From: Coniferiporia sulphurascens
Lineage: Eukaryota > Basidiomycota > Agaricomycetes > Hymenochaetales > Hymenochaetaceae
Direction of reading: 5' to 3'
Length of the DNA stretch: 64,000 bases
NCBI GenBank assembly: GCA_002794785.1
Contig: NBBA01000016.1
Span: 558,001 to 622,000 of the forward strand
Shown here piece by piece: positions 11,936 to 22,712 of this stretch. Position numbers and translations under genes: made by a program. How positions within the stretch are numbered: position 1 is the first letter of the stretch; each line of letters begins with the position of its first letter. The notes under the pieces were generated by a model. It was not told where the DNA came from. It did no database searches and saw only the letters and a program-made list of their open reading frames with translations.

Positions 11936-13647
11936 TCAAAGTTCAGTGGATCAGGATGGCCGGCGGCAGGGGGGGTATGAGGGTCCTGGATTAATCGCGG
12001 AAGAATGTGGTATGGGGACTCCGACTAGCGTAACGTATCTGGCGAGGGCGTGCGGAGAGAAGGAAGGAAGCTAACAAAAGATTATGGCGAGAAATGCCAG
12101 CTCACATATTGAAGAATTGTGCCATAATCTTACAGTTTTGATGGCGGAATATTTACATATCCTAAATGGCGTATTTCTCCGTTTGATGGTGGAAGTCCTC
12201 ATCATGGATGGCGGGGAGAACAGTATCGCTTGCAAGCGGAATTAACGGCGTCTTTTTGCCATATTTAGGGTTCTTAGTGAGTTTCCAAAAACTTGTGTAG
12301 CAGTCTGCGTACACGTACATGTACCGTATGCATATGCTTGCATTGCATGACGGATAACGGGGAAGCGGGCACGCCTATGCCACCAAACCGGTAGCTGGGA
12401 CTTGGAGCTTTCCCTCGTGACATAAATAGATGTGAGGTTACAATGTGTCGTTGTATGTATGTATATTCTGTGATCGATATTACACGGTTCCTCGAGCTTT
12501 CCCGTATGCATATGCTTCGAACTTGTACTATTGTACATGATGGATAACGGGAAGACGAGTGTGCTACTCAATGATCTAATGCCGTCAGAATGGTAACTAG
12601 GATTGTGAAATTCTTTTAGTGTAATGTTCTGCTCAACACGGCGATCAGCACTAGTACTTGTGTGAGGAACTATTCCACTTCGAAATCCAGCCATTACTTA
12701 TCGTCGCCCCCCGCCGCCCTCTTATTCTCGTAGTGCATCTTACCGATCTTCCTCCATAGCCCCACCCCCGTCTGCACCTGGGTGCACCACCACACCTCCC
12801 ACGACCCGGGTGAGCTCGGCCACACACAACCCCCTGTCTCCAAATACGTCTACGCCTCGGCCTATCCACCGCACGAGCGCAGGTGCGCGTCCAACCCACC
12901 GACCTCGCGGACTTTTCGCCCCTGTACTTTCTCATGCTTCTCTTTCGAGCTCGCACCCTCAACAATAACGGCGGGGAAAGCACAAGCGCAGATGTTTTGG
13001 GCGGCACAGCCCGGAGGAAATATTTCATGTGCCTTCCCGTTGTCGTCATCGAATACGGAGACGCGACGTACCTAAAAAGAACCGTCCGCATGAGTAGTTA
13101 TGCTCATGTTTACTTTGACGATCATTATCTGGCGTTTATGACATTTGAAGTCGGAGCCGGGGCCGAATCACGCCCCGCCCCGCCGAGTAGCACTTCACTT
13201 CCGCCTCCGCTGACAGGACACTGGCGCTGCCCATCCCATCCTCTCCGCTGTCCTCCATGCTCACGCCCGCCAGCTCCCCCTGCTCATCCGCTGCGAGTGA
13301 GCAAGTGAGCACAAGTGCAAAGCTGAAGAACCCATCACAACCGCTTCCACAGTGGCTGCCAGAAGTAAAACAGGAGTGGCTTGCGCGGGCCCTACACCGC
13401 TGTTCTCGCGCTCGGTACTGAGCATACTAGGTGTCGTCATGCCCGTGTGCGCCTTCACGTCATCAGTAGGTTCGTGGTCCAGGCCTGGGTCTGGGGTGCA
13501 ATCAGTAAGGTCATCTAGCAAGATGGAGAGGGAAATGTTATTAGTAAATGAGAAAGGCAAGGAGGGATAAAGAGGTAATATAATGGCAGTAGTAGCTACT
13601 TCGGGTGACACCGTGAACTCATGTTATAAGTGCAAGAGAGCTACAGT
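11936..13647. other. Long spacer with diverged direct repeat and GC-rich coding-like tract
   Basis: No supported gene. Two related segments, each starting CCGTATGCATATGCTT and followed by GGATAACGGG (about 12323 and 12502), form a diverged direct repeat 180 bp apart. From about 12700 to 13250 the composition becomes C/G-rich, and the plus strand has coding-like pieces in two frames (for example KYVYASAYPPHERR then TITAGKAQAQMFWAAQPGG). This suggests a decayed gene fragment of a family I do not recognise. Confidence 0.45.
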
Positions 13648-14690
13648 GTCGTCATGGCGACCGCAGAAAAAAATGTTACGGTGGTCAGTATATTATTGTA
13701 ATATGTTGACCGCCGCAACATTTTTCTCTGCAGTCACCGCGTAATCTATGCTGACCACCGCAACATTTTTCTCCGCTGTCACCGTGACGACGTTGCAGCT
13801 CTCCTACGCCTATAACGCAAGCCCACGGGCGTCACTCGGAGTAGCGGTCCATATATTATGTTTTGTAGCGCTCGAGTTTAGCACCGCGTCCAGCCCGAAC
13901 AGTCTGGTCGGGCTCACGTAGTACCAGAAGTCTGCTCTTTTTTTAAACCCGTTTCGAGCTTTTCGAGGCTACGTTCCATGGAAAAAGGAAGCCGATGTTT
14001 TGCGTTTGCGATGGGCCTAATCATTGCCGGACTGGCTGAAGCTGCGGATTGAGTATGGACCTACGATCCCGCTTGTCGTCGCATCTGCAGTATTCTCTGT
14101 CGGATTATGTCTCTTTGCATTCTCGTCCTAGCAAGTGCGTACCTATCCTGCTCCGTCGACGAATGTGTCCGTCGACTGTTGACCCGCCATCGCGCTCTTT
14201 GTACCCTGTATATGTACGGCCCAAGTCGACTTAGACGCTTCCTTTCGAAAACAACGCCATTCATGATCCGGTATTGTAAAAAAATCTGTCTTAAATGATG
14301 GTATCTCCGCAGAGTACCGCGATAGGACAGGAACTTCGTAGACAGTGATATGCGTCACACAAGCTGGACCAAGGCGTTCGTCATCGCCGTTCAACGCGAA
14401 CTCGAGGAGAGACGAGCACGCGAAAGGAAGTCGGGATCACAGACAGGGTCTACCGCAGCCACACCGTCTACGGGAAGTGCTAGCCCGGACCCGAGTTCGA
14501 GACTGATCGGAATGGATACAAGAAATAATAGAATAGCGTAGATGTTTGCGCGGTCCACTACGCGCTGGCCGGGTTGGCTGACGCTCATGTGCAGACCCGA
14601 GTCCGCGATACAGAAGGAACGCAAGGAAGGCGAGAGTAAAGAAAAAGAAAAACAGCCGTGCAGGAATGTCACTCGCCTAAGTCCTTAGTC
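13648..14690 (+). pseudogene. Array copy C: 5'-truncated pseudogene with fold-back start
   Basis: All N-terminal exons are missing. The homology begins with an inverted copy of the first bases of the TM exon (13648-13703), then a direct partial copy (about 13697-13741) ending in a TAA, then a second direct copy starting at ATGCTGACCACCG (13749) that runs on. In the TM exon the final Trp codon is TAG (ACG-TAG-TAC near 13919). The next exon (about 14020-14150) ends TCC-TAG-CAA. The fourth-helix exon is truncated (near 14190), and tail remnants continue to about 14690. Clearly non-functional. Confidence 0.85.
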
Positions 14691-15390
14691 CGCCGCAGGC
14701 GCGGGCACGTCGGGAACGTATCGGTACGGCGTCTCGCGCATCCGCATCCTTATCTGATCTTGTCATCTCCGAGCCCGTGTTAAAGGAGGTAACGCAGTGC
14801 CAGCCAAGATAGAGGACCTTTGTCTTCATAGTCGTAATCGCAATTGTCTTCGTCTTCAACTTCATCTTCTTCGATGCCTGCGCCGCCCGTCGTCAAAGGT
14901 AAACTTAAACTTGAACCCAGGGTCGAATTCTGAATTTCGAGACTAAAATCGGGCTGTGAACACAGCCACGATGGCGTAGGGCATGACCATAATGAAAGTA
15001 CGAGTCCGATCTCGAACAACTCGAGCCTGAGGGCCCGAAAATGGAGACGAATTCGAGGAGAGCAGGTAGAGGCGGGGTGCAGAGAGTCGAAATGAGACAG
15101 GCCTAGGGGGATCGTACCACACTGTCCACGCACGTGTACGCTCGCTCTTTGATCTCAGCTGTTTTGGGATGCGGCATCGCGTCTGAGTTCGCTTGATGGA
15201 GTGAATGTGGTGCGTATTACGTAATAAAAGTCGTTGGTAAGATTAGACAGTAAGTTAAACTGACTGGCCCAAAATCAATTGTCTAGATGGCGATATCTCC
15301 TGCGTGCGTTTAGGCGTTCTCAAGCACACCGACCCGCTCCTACCCCCTGGGCCCTACAGTGAATTCGTAATATTATATAGAATCAACAGT
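14691..15390. other. Spacer between convergent copies C and D
   Basis: No gene supported. A TCTTC-rich tract (about 14818-14872) reads as an acidic stretch on the minus strand, but the surrounding frame lacks any domain. A 12-bp palindrome TATTACGTAATA lies near 15217. Confidence 0.4.
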
Positions 15391-15393
15391 CGA

Positions 15394-15408
15394 CGATTGT
15401 CAAAATCG
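15394..15408 (-). terminator. Conserved 3'-flank hairpin of copy D
   Basis: On the minus strand CGATTTTGACAATCG has 5- to 6-bp inverted arms. It is the same motif found downstream of copies G, H, K and L. Role in 3'-end formation is an inference. Confidence 0.4.
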
Positions 15409-15469
15409 CGGCAAAACAAGCGTAAAACAAGCACAGTAATATTATTTGCTAGACGTTTCTCCAGATACG

Positions 15470-18234
15470 TTACGCTGGTCCCCTCACTATATCCTTCCGC
15501 GATGAAGACGGGAATTTCGTGCCCCCTTCATAATTCCCGCCCCGCCCCCCGCCTTCCCAATCATGCAGAACAAAATCGAAGGGGTGTTCCGATTCTTCTT
15601 CCTGACGAGTGTCAAAAGTGCGCCCGATTTCTTTACCAGGTCGCTTGGCACCAGGGGCTGCACCTTGGTCGGAATCGATAACACCGGAAATCGAGGCTCG
15701 TAGCTCCCCGGGTAGTGCAATGTCACGGTCCTCTGTGACGATGGATCTCTGCGCATCCGGCTCCCCAGCATGTTCCTTGGACCCGATGCCACTCTCCACT
15801 TTGCTTAGCGTAACCGCCTTCTCGTCCGCCTCATGTGCTTGTTCCCTGTTTCCGAGATCGCTGGTAGCACAGGTCTTGCGCCGACGGGTAATGAGCCACG
15901 CGACGACGGAGTGCACAAGCGAGTGCATAAACATCCACACCATTCCAATATTCCTTTTAACCTCGATCGGGCTCGAAGTCGCCGAGTCAGGATTAAAATC
16001 TCCCGTGGATGACGTGACTTCGTCTATCTCGAATTGCGACCTCCTCTCGTTTTCCCGTTCCTCTTCGATGTCGCGTTGAATGCGTTTAATATTCCCATTG
16101 GACCATGACATGCCATTATAACGCAGATCAAAGGTAACACGAGCCCTGTCCTGCCGCGGTACACTGCGTAGATACCACCATCTAAGACAGACTTCCTTAC
16201 AATAGCCGGAGGATGTTGTAAAGACTTTCCAAAAAAAAAAGAAACGTTCAAGCCGATTCGGGCTGTACAAGCACAGGGGCATGAAGAGCGCGACAGCGTG
16301 TACGACGGTGAAGGCACCTGTCAGGGTCGAGGTAATAATGTGCTAGAGAACATTGTGCGCGGCGTCGTATGCGATTTATATCACACCTGAGTCAGAGCCG
16401 TCGCGGACCACAAATGGAAGTCAAAGAAATGGGGTAACAATCAGCGGATACATTCGTTGACGGATCAGGATAGGCGCGCACTTGCGAGGACGAGAATGTA
16501 AAGAGACATAATCCGGCAGAGAATGCCGCAGATGCTACGGCAAGCGAGATTGTCGGTCCATACTCGATCCACAGCTTCACCCAGTCCGGCAATGATTGCT
16601 CCCACCGTATCCTGTGCACATAAGCAAATACAGAACGTCAGCTTCCCTTTTTGCATGGAACGTACCTCGAGAAGCGCGAAACGGATTAAAAGCGGAACTG
16701 ACTTTTGGTACCACGTGAGCCCGACAAGACTGCTCAGGCTGGACGCAGTACTAAACACGAGCGCCACGAACCATAATGTATTGACTGCTACTCCGAGAGA
16801 CGCCCGTACGCCCGTGTTATAAGCATAGGAGAGCTGCAGCGTCGTCGCGGTGACTGCGGAGAAGAATGTTGCGGCAGTTAACATACTATTGTAATCCATA
16901 TTCTGAGCCTTCACTCGCACTCTCAGAAATACGGGGAATTCTTAGAGACGAGGAAGTGGTAAGTTGTGGAGTATCAGGTAGTCTCACACAGACGGCTAGA
17001 CTCTTTCTCTCACCTGACTCGAAAACTTCCGACAGGCCCTTGGTGACGTTGTGTATGTGTTCCCCGAGACGGAGACATATTGTAGGTATTTTCTCGTATG
17101 TAATAGCTGGGATTATTCGACTACCAAGCCTTCAAATGTGAATACAGAAGAATCTTTCGAAGCAACTCACTCAAACATGATCACATATTGTCTTGCCTAT
17201 AAGACAGCCAATAAGCGTCAATGAGTGGTTTGATCAGAATCCGAACTCTGCACTAACCCTACAAAAACGAGATAGTTCGCGGAGTGGTGCGAGGTGTTTA
17301 TCTTTAATCAAGCCTTCCCCGAGTTTTTGGAATGCTTCAATTAGCATGTCGCTCGCTTCTTCAAATGAGCGAAAAACCGTGCGAATATCCTCAGGTGTGT
17401 TCACTATCATAAGTTCCAGAGAAGCCGGTGTGGTCACGGACACTCAGAAGAGTATCTGACTTACTACTCCTTGAGGCAGAATTCACGGCTGCTTGTTCTA
17501 GCTTTATAAGCGCATCCATCAACTGCGCGTCACCTTGAACAGCCTGGATCCTCTTCCCAACGTCCTCGAACTTCTCGATCTGCGGTAGCGAGCTTGGGTA
17601 TCATCACGTGTGTAGTACCCCTTTGGTGACGTACTAAACCAAACAAGTCCAGGCAAGCCCTGGGGGTGCGCGTGAGCTTTGTGTTGACGAGGAACGCTCT
17701 CTGGAGGCACTTACCTATAGAACTCCCACTCTGCAGAGATGCGTGTACAGAGTTATCCGCCTCGCTCCTCGAGTGTATACAAACAGATTACTCACGAGCT
17801 GTTTCATGCCGCTTTTTTTGGTCTCCGCCGGAATCAATTCCATCCTCTATTTCTGCGAGAGACGGTTGATTCGATGACAATTGACGTGAGTTACAACGTA
17901 CCCTTCTTATCTGGACCTGGTGCTGGCTCCTGAGCCGGTGTTTGTGAGGCTAAGTGTGACCGCAAGAAATCAGTAATCGACAAGAACCTGGCAAGAGACT
18001 GCCAGGGCTGCCTCGACTTACGACCATCAGTGGGCATCTCGAGCCCTTTGACCAGCTTTGGAAGCACTCTACAAAGCATCTTGAGGAAGTCTTTCTCCTC
18101 CGTTGTCAAGTCGAGCGTTTCGTAACCACTAGTATTCACTTTGTTTTCATGAATTTCAGGACAACGAGACGAGCTCAAGGAGGACACTCACCGTGCTGCT
18201 CTGTTCCTCCTTGTGCTGTTCTTGATTTCCTCAT
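15470..18234 (-). CDS. Array copy D (inverted): multi-exon membrane protein with altered tail
   Basis: The only array member on the minus strand. The start ATG is at 18234-18232 (MRKSRTAQGG, lacking the usual MSE). Exon 2 (about 18150-18030) has TLDLTTEEKDFLKMLCRVL. A helical exon near 17585-17480 reads IEKFEDVGKRIQAVQGD, and the next, near 17430-17240, includes NTPEDIRTVFRSFEEASDML. The TM exon is about 16889-16694, the third helix exon 16617-16490, and the last exon about 16350-15470. The frame is open, but the tail has lost the segment between GRTFDTR and QEEESEHPFDF. After VLHDWEGGGRGG it reads through what is 3'-untranslated sequence in the other copies. N-type a, middle y, C-type I. Confidence 0.7.
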
Positions 18235-18896
18235 TGTGACGGTGTATGCTGACGAAGAACCAAACTAAGCTTAGCGAATAAAGCCACAGAGAGGGAGGCG
18301 TGGGCGTAGGGACAGAAAGAAAGCAACGCGAGATTGAAAGAATCGAGGTACGACACCGTTTAAACTCGGCAACAGTGGTTGCGCAGCCTCCACCTGCCAA
18401 ATTTGCAACCGGACTGCGCAGCCACCGGTTGGCCAACCATTGCCAAAATGGGGTGCTCGGTTTTTGCCGGGTTGCGCAACCAGCGTGACGTGCCTTTCCG
18501 GACGTGATGTTAGCCTGTGTCACCTGTGAAATTTTTTTAATCTCGCATTCTACATCCTCTACTCCCCATAAACCTCACTAAACCTTTTACAATCCAAATT
18601 TTACTGTAAATAAAAATGATCTTAACAAGTTAGTGTCATCTGGCTGTGCATTTGAACCAGTTTTACACATTGATAATCATTTTATATATAAATTTATTGC
18701 TTTGGGACCTTTTAGTTCAAAAGATGGAAAAAGATCACCATATCGTGAAGTTACAATCTGTGACGGGAAGTTATGTGCTGGTGACGTGACGTTACATAGG
18801 GTCGAAAGTTGCACGACCGACGACTTGACGTGATGCGGAATGCTCCGGCGTGATGTGGGTATATGCGCGCGTGAACGAGAATAAACGCATATTGTA
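18235..18896. other. Spacer with small palindromic repeat and unassigned short ORF
   Basis: Contains the inverted-repeat element at 18377-18481 (listed separately) and an AT-rich part with a 66-codon plus-strand frame (18633-18833, containing HIDNHFIYKFIALGPFSSKD). I do not recognise it. It may be a fragment of an older insertion, since its composition differs from the array. Confidence 0.35.
18377..18481. repeat. Short inverted-repeat element with TTGCGCAACC ends
   Basis: The left end is GGTTGCGCAGCC (18377-18388) and the right end is GGGTTGCGCAACC (18469-18481), which is its near-perfect inverse. A third related motif (CGGACTGCGCAGCCACC) lies inside. Could be a MITE remnant or a protein-binding dyad cluster. 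No clear target duplication seen. Confidence 0.4.
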
Positions 18897-19149
18897 CAGG
18901 TGGATGTAAAAAGTTACGGACCGGCCAAAAAAGGAAGGAGGTTCACATTGAGCACCAAAGATCTTTTTCGCCGCTCATGCGGGGTGAACAACTTGACTCA
19001 GTGTATAAGGACCTTATAATTAGTGCTAAAATATATTGGCTTGTCTATGCACAAGCTGCAGTTATGTTTTGGCTCATAAAAAAGATTCAAATGAGGGTGT
19101 CTAATCTCCTTCCTTTTTCGGTCGGTCCGTAACTTTTTACATCCACCTG
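18897..19149. mobile_element. MITE with Tc1/mariner-like TA target duplication
   Basis: This 253-bp element begins CAGGTGGATGTAAAAAGTTA and ends with the inverse of the same sequence. The inverted arms extend about 45 bp with only a few mismatches (through ACGGACCG and AAAAAGGAAGGAG). It is flanked on both sides by TA (18895-18896 and 19150-19151), the duplication expected of Tc1/mariner/pogo transposases. The interior has no transposase, so it is non-autonomous and needs a helper elsewhere in the genome. Confidence 0.85.
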
Positions 19150-19383
19150 TATATCGGGGTGTGAAACCAACTACCATAAAAAGAAAAGAGAATTATTAAG
19201 CTCAGGTTGGACCGGAGCCTGCCATACTTCAACAAGCAGCCCGCTTCGAATACAAACGGTGTCGTAACTCAATTCTTTCAATGTCGATTGTTTTCCTTCT
19301 GCCCCTACGCACTATGCTTTACGTTCCCTCTCTGTATCTCCACACACTCTTCAGCTGGTTCCTCATTGGCATACAACGTCACC

Positions 19384-20250
19384 ATGAAGTGGTAAAAGCA
19401 CAGGGCGGAGCGGGGCAGCTCGGTAAGTCTTCCTTTTGGTTGCTCGTTTCGCTGTCGCAAAATTCAGACAAACAAAGTGAACGATAGCGGGCGCGAAAAG
19501 CCCGAATTGACAACAGAGGAGAAAGACTTCCAGAAGATGCTTTGTAGAGTGCTTCCAAAGCTGGTAAGCGAGCTCGAAAAATGACTAATATTTATGCGCT
19601 TGTCCACGCACTCCGTCGTTGCTTGCTGACGCTTTATCTGCACAGGACCTACTCTACTGAGGAGTCCGACAACATAGAGCGGACATATGAGCCGAACGAG
19701 AAGGTGACTCTGCTGAGTCAACTGGAGTTTGACATCGAGTCTCAGGGTGACTCTGGTAAGCCGTGTATACAAAAACGCATCGTGACAGAGGATCAGAACA
19801 TCGTGCTATCTGAGGATTTACGAATTTTGACTCCTGATGTTACCAATCCCGATGAGAGTGCGCCACATACTGCCAAGGGATCGGGAAGGGTATAGTACGC
19901 AGTTCTGTCACTCGACCGACTCCGAAATCGACGAAAGAGCCTACTGCGGCCGCATCGTCTTCGGTAGATCCTGCTCCTGGCCCGGGTTCAATCCCGACGG
20001 TTCAGAATTTGGAAAAAGGACTGAAGGGCGGCGCGAGGCAAGTGATTAGCACTCCTTGGAAGCCGAACATACAGTATAGCACGAAGAAGAACCGGAACAC
20101 TCCTTGATTTCTCTGTACAGGAAGGTGTTGGGGCACATGACGATGGCGAGTCTAATCCTGCTTCCAAAGTTAAGAGCGGACGCGAGGGAATGGTTGGGAA
20201 GGATAATCCATCTTCGGACGCTAGAAGTTCCAACAATCCACTAGGATTAT
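19384..20250 (+). pseudogene. Array copy E: pseudogene with membrane core deleted
   Basis: Starts ATGAAGTGGTAA, so the reading frame is closed four codons in (the family start is ATGAGTGAAGCAG). Exon 2 (about 19472-19585) is recognisable as PELTTEEKDFQKMLCRVLPK. At about 19585 it passes directly into tail sequence equivalent to the part after the last membrane helix (TLYLHRTYSTEESDNIERTY). All TM exons and the middle exons are absent. The tail breaks frame near 19893. The tail is closest to that of copy B (shared GKPCIQK and RILTPDVT). Confidence 0.85.
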
Positions 20251-20876
20251 ATGGGTTAGAATGGCTTTCGATAGAAGACTAGGTGACGAACATGTGACGT
20301 TGGAATGATCCCTATTTTCTTTGCGTTTGATCCTTGACTTGTAGGCTTGACAGCTACTGTTCATGCTCCTTATGAGTCTCTGTCGCTGGGTTATCCACGG
20401 CCCGATTTTAACTTATACATTGGCCGCCAATAATACCAAACGAAAGACAGCTCGTGCTGGACTTGGAAGTGTTGTGATTAAAGTTCAGTTTAGTTCGGTT
20501 CGCCGACCTTTTTTCTGAACTCAGAACCGAACCTATTCGGCTAGTATATCGTGAACGTGAACCGATGCGAATGGCTTGTGAAGGCCTGGTGCATAATAGT
20601 TACTAATGAATAAAGAATGGTGGAGACGACGAGGTCCGTCCCCGTTAATTGTGCAGGAAAATCCTATTTCGCATAATGCATAAGCTTTTGGGGGTGATAT
20701 ATATTATCGGGTGGCCATTTTGGGTTATTTGGGTCTTAAGTTTATGATGGCAGGTCAGAATCACCAAACCCTTGTTTGGGTACAAAATCTTACTGATGTT
20801 ACCTAAAGCGCATTAGAGTCAATATTTCTGTTTACGCAATTATTAAGTGTTTAAATTTACTCCCTCTTTTAGCTGC
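20251..20876. other. Spacer containing a GTTCGG-rich repeat copy
   Basis: No gene. At about 20478-20570 lies a repeat related, in the opposite orientation, to 52080-52225: AAAGTTCAGTTTAGTTCGG, then CGACCTTTTTTCTGAACTC, then GAACGTGAACCG. An AT-rich stretch leads into the LINE target site. Confidence 0.5.
20478..20570 (+). repeat. GTTCGG-rich dispersed repeat, copy 1
   Basis: Shares several blocks in the same order with the reverse complement of 52080-52225. Only two or three copies are visible here, so the family type is unknown. Confidence 0.55.
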
Positions 20877-21869
20877 ATGCTATCAGCGGACATCCCTTCT
20901 TGTTCTCTTACCACCACCATCTCCTTCGTTTAGGAGGGGCGCTGGGGGGGGTTTGTAGTTTGTCCCTCACTATCTAGCCCGTCTGAGGGTTGGCTCTGGT
21001 GGGGAGGGGGGGCTCTCCATCTGTGTGTGAGTTCTCGGCTCTAGCATGCCAGCAGGTTAGCCAACGGCATGAGAGAGGTGCACTAGCCTGCCCGTTGGTG
21101 AGGACACGACATTAACGTCCTCAGGGGAGAGGTGGTCCGGTGGACATCATCCTTGTCCCCAGGGGGTCGGCTTGTTCCGAGCAATCCCCTTTGGGGGACC
21201 CCACTGTCCCTGGCACTGACAGTGAAAACTGCCACCCCAAATCCCAGAAGGGTTCTGATGATGGCAATTTGCCTAGGAATAGGGGTCTCATAACACGTGG
21301 CGTCACAGTAAGAACCAACCGACTCGATGCCCCTGACCCGACGCTGTGGAAGGGTGGCTAGAGACAGGTCACCACGGGCCTTTGGATCATCCTGTGGGAG
21401 TGTCCTCAGGTGGTTAGTATGGGTAACTCCCTGGTTCTTCCCGATGTAGGGGGCCGGGGTCACCTGTGCGACATGGTAATCCCCGTATGCTGCGGATCCA
21501 GAAGTGGGGCAACTAAGTTAAACCACATATTCTCTAGGGTTACACCTGGGGTCTGAAGCGCATGCGGGGAATCGGGAAACTCAAGTAGCGGCTAGGGTGT
21601 TAGTCCTCACAGCCTTCTGGGCATATTGGCTTCTCCGTCATGAAAGAGCGGGCCGGGGCAGTGGGGGGTAGTTCCCTTCATTGGCCGCAGAGTACTAAAT
21701 CTGCCATGGGTAGGCATGGGGGTAATTCCCACTGCCTTGCTTAAGTTGATTCCTTGACACGCAGACACGCCCCGGGGTAACCCGGGGGACAGCAGGAGGG
21801 GCGTGGGAACCCCATATCCCGAGGAAGGTGTAGTCGTTTGGTGGGCCTCGCAAGAGAACCCTTTAGTCA

Positions 21870-21898
21870 GGCACCCCCATCCCCAATATGGGGGTGCC
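21870..21898. repeat. Perfect 11-bp hairpin at the LINE deletion junction
   Basis: GGCACCCCCAT, a 7-nt loop, then ATGGGGGTGCC. The right arm overlaps the codons for the RT motif-B start (GVPQG). The left arm may be a by-product of the rearrangement that removed the upstream RT. Confidence 0.5.
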
Positions 21899-22712
21899 TC
21901 AAGGATCACCCATCTCCCCCATCCTGTCTGCTTTATTTGCGACAAGCCTCCTTTCCTCCCTTCAGGTCTCTGACCCCCTCGTGTTCGTTCGAGCCTATGT
22001 TGACGACCACCTCCTCACCACTTCTTCGCCGTCCATCGCCACAAACATAGCGCAACTCGAAAAAGCTTATGTCTCGTTCTCCACTGCCTGCCATGCCCTG
22101 GGTCTCTCTTTGGATGATGACAAGTCTGAGCTCATCCACTGGACTCGGCGCCGCGACATATGTGAGGACTCCCTCATTTACCCTATTCATCTTCCACGAC
22201 GGGGCCTTCACCCCTTGTGAATAGTCCCCTCCAGGCCCCTACGCTGGTTGGGGATTTTCTTTGACGTGCAACTACTGTTTACGGTCCATGTTCAACGCAT
22301 GTGCTTCAAGGCCATGTCCTCTCTACGTGCCCTGGAACTCCTCGGCAACACCCTCTGCGGTCTCGACCCACTCCACCTCTGCTGTCTCTATATTGGGTGC
22401 ATACTACCGGTGTTACTATGGGGCTCCCCCCTATGGTTCACGGGCGTTCGCCAGAAAAGTAAATGTGACAAAATGACTCTCGTCCAGTCTGCTGTGTGCT
22501 GCCGTATCCTCGGTTCATGGCGCACGTCCCCACGCGGCCCCTCGGAAGTCCTCGCATCCATTCTGCCCATCCCCCTTCGTCTAGAGCGCACCAAAGCTCG
22601 TGCGGCCATAAGATATCTTACCACCATGCACTCCCTTCTCCCCCTGTGCACTACACGCAAGGGTGCCATCACTACATCCTTCGTCTCCCAGGTTCCCCCC
22701 AGATGCGAATGA
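21888..22712 (+). pseudogene. LINE reverse transcriptase, C-terminal half
   Basis: Reverse transcriptase fragment starting exactly at motif B (MGVPQGSPISPILSALF) and including the catalytic motif C (FVRAYVDDHLL, near 21990). The thumb-like part continues (LRWLGIFFDVQL) in the same frame after an in-frame TGA at 22218-22220. A second TGA ends this stretch at 22710-22712, but the same frame carries on into RNase H without any shift. Motifs upstream of B, including the first catalytic Asp, are missing, so no active polymerase could be made. Confidence 0.85.

Noticed and set aside
14780..15133. 117-codon minus-strand frame with acidic stretch
   Set aside because: No domain, low-complexity TCTTC origin, no splice or start support.
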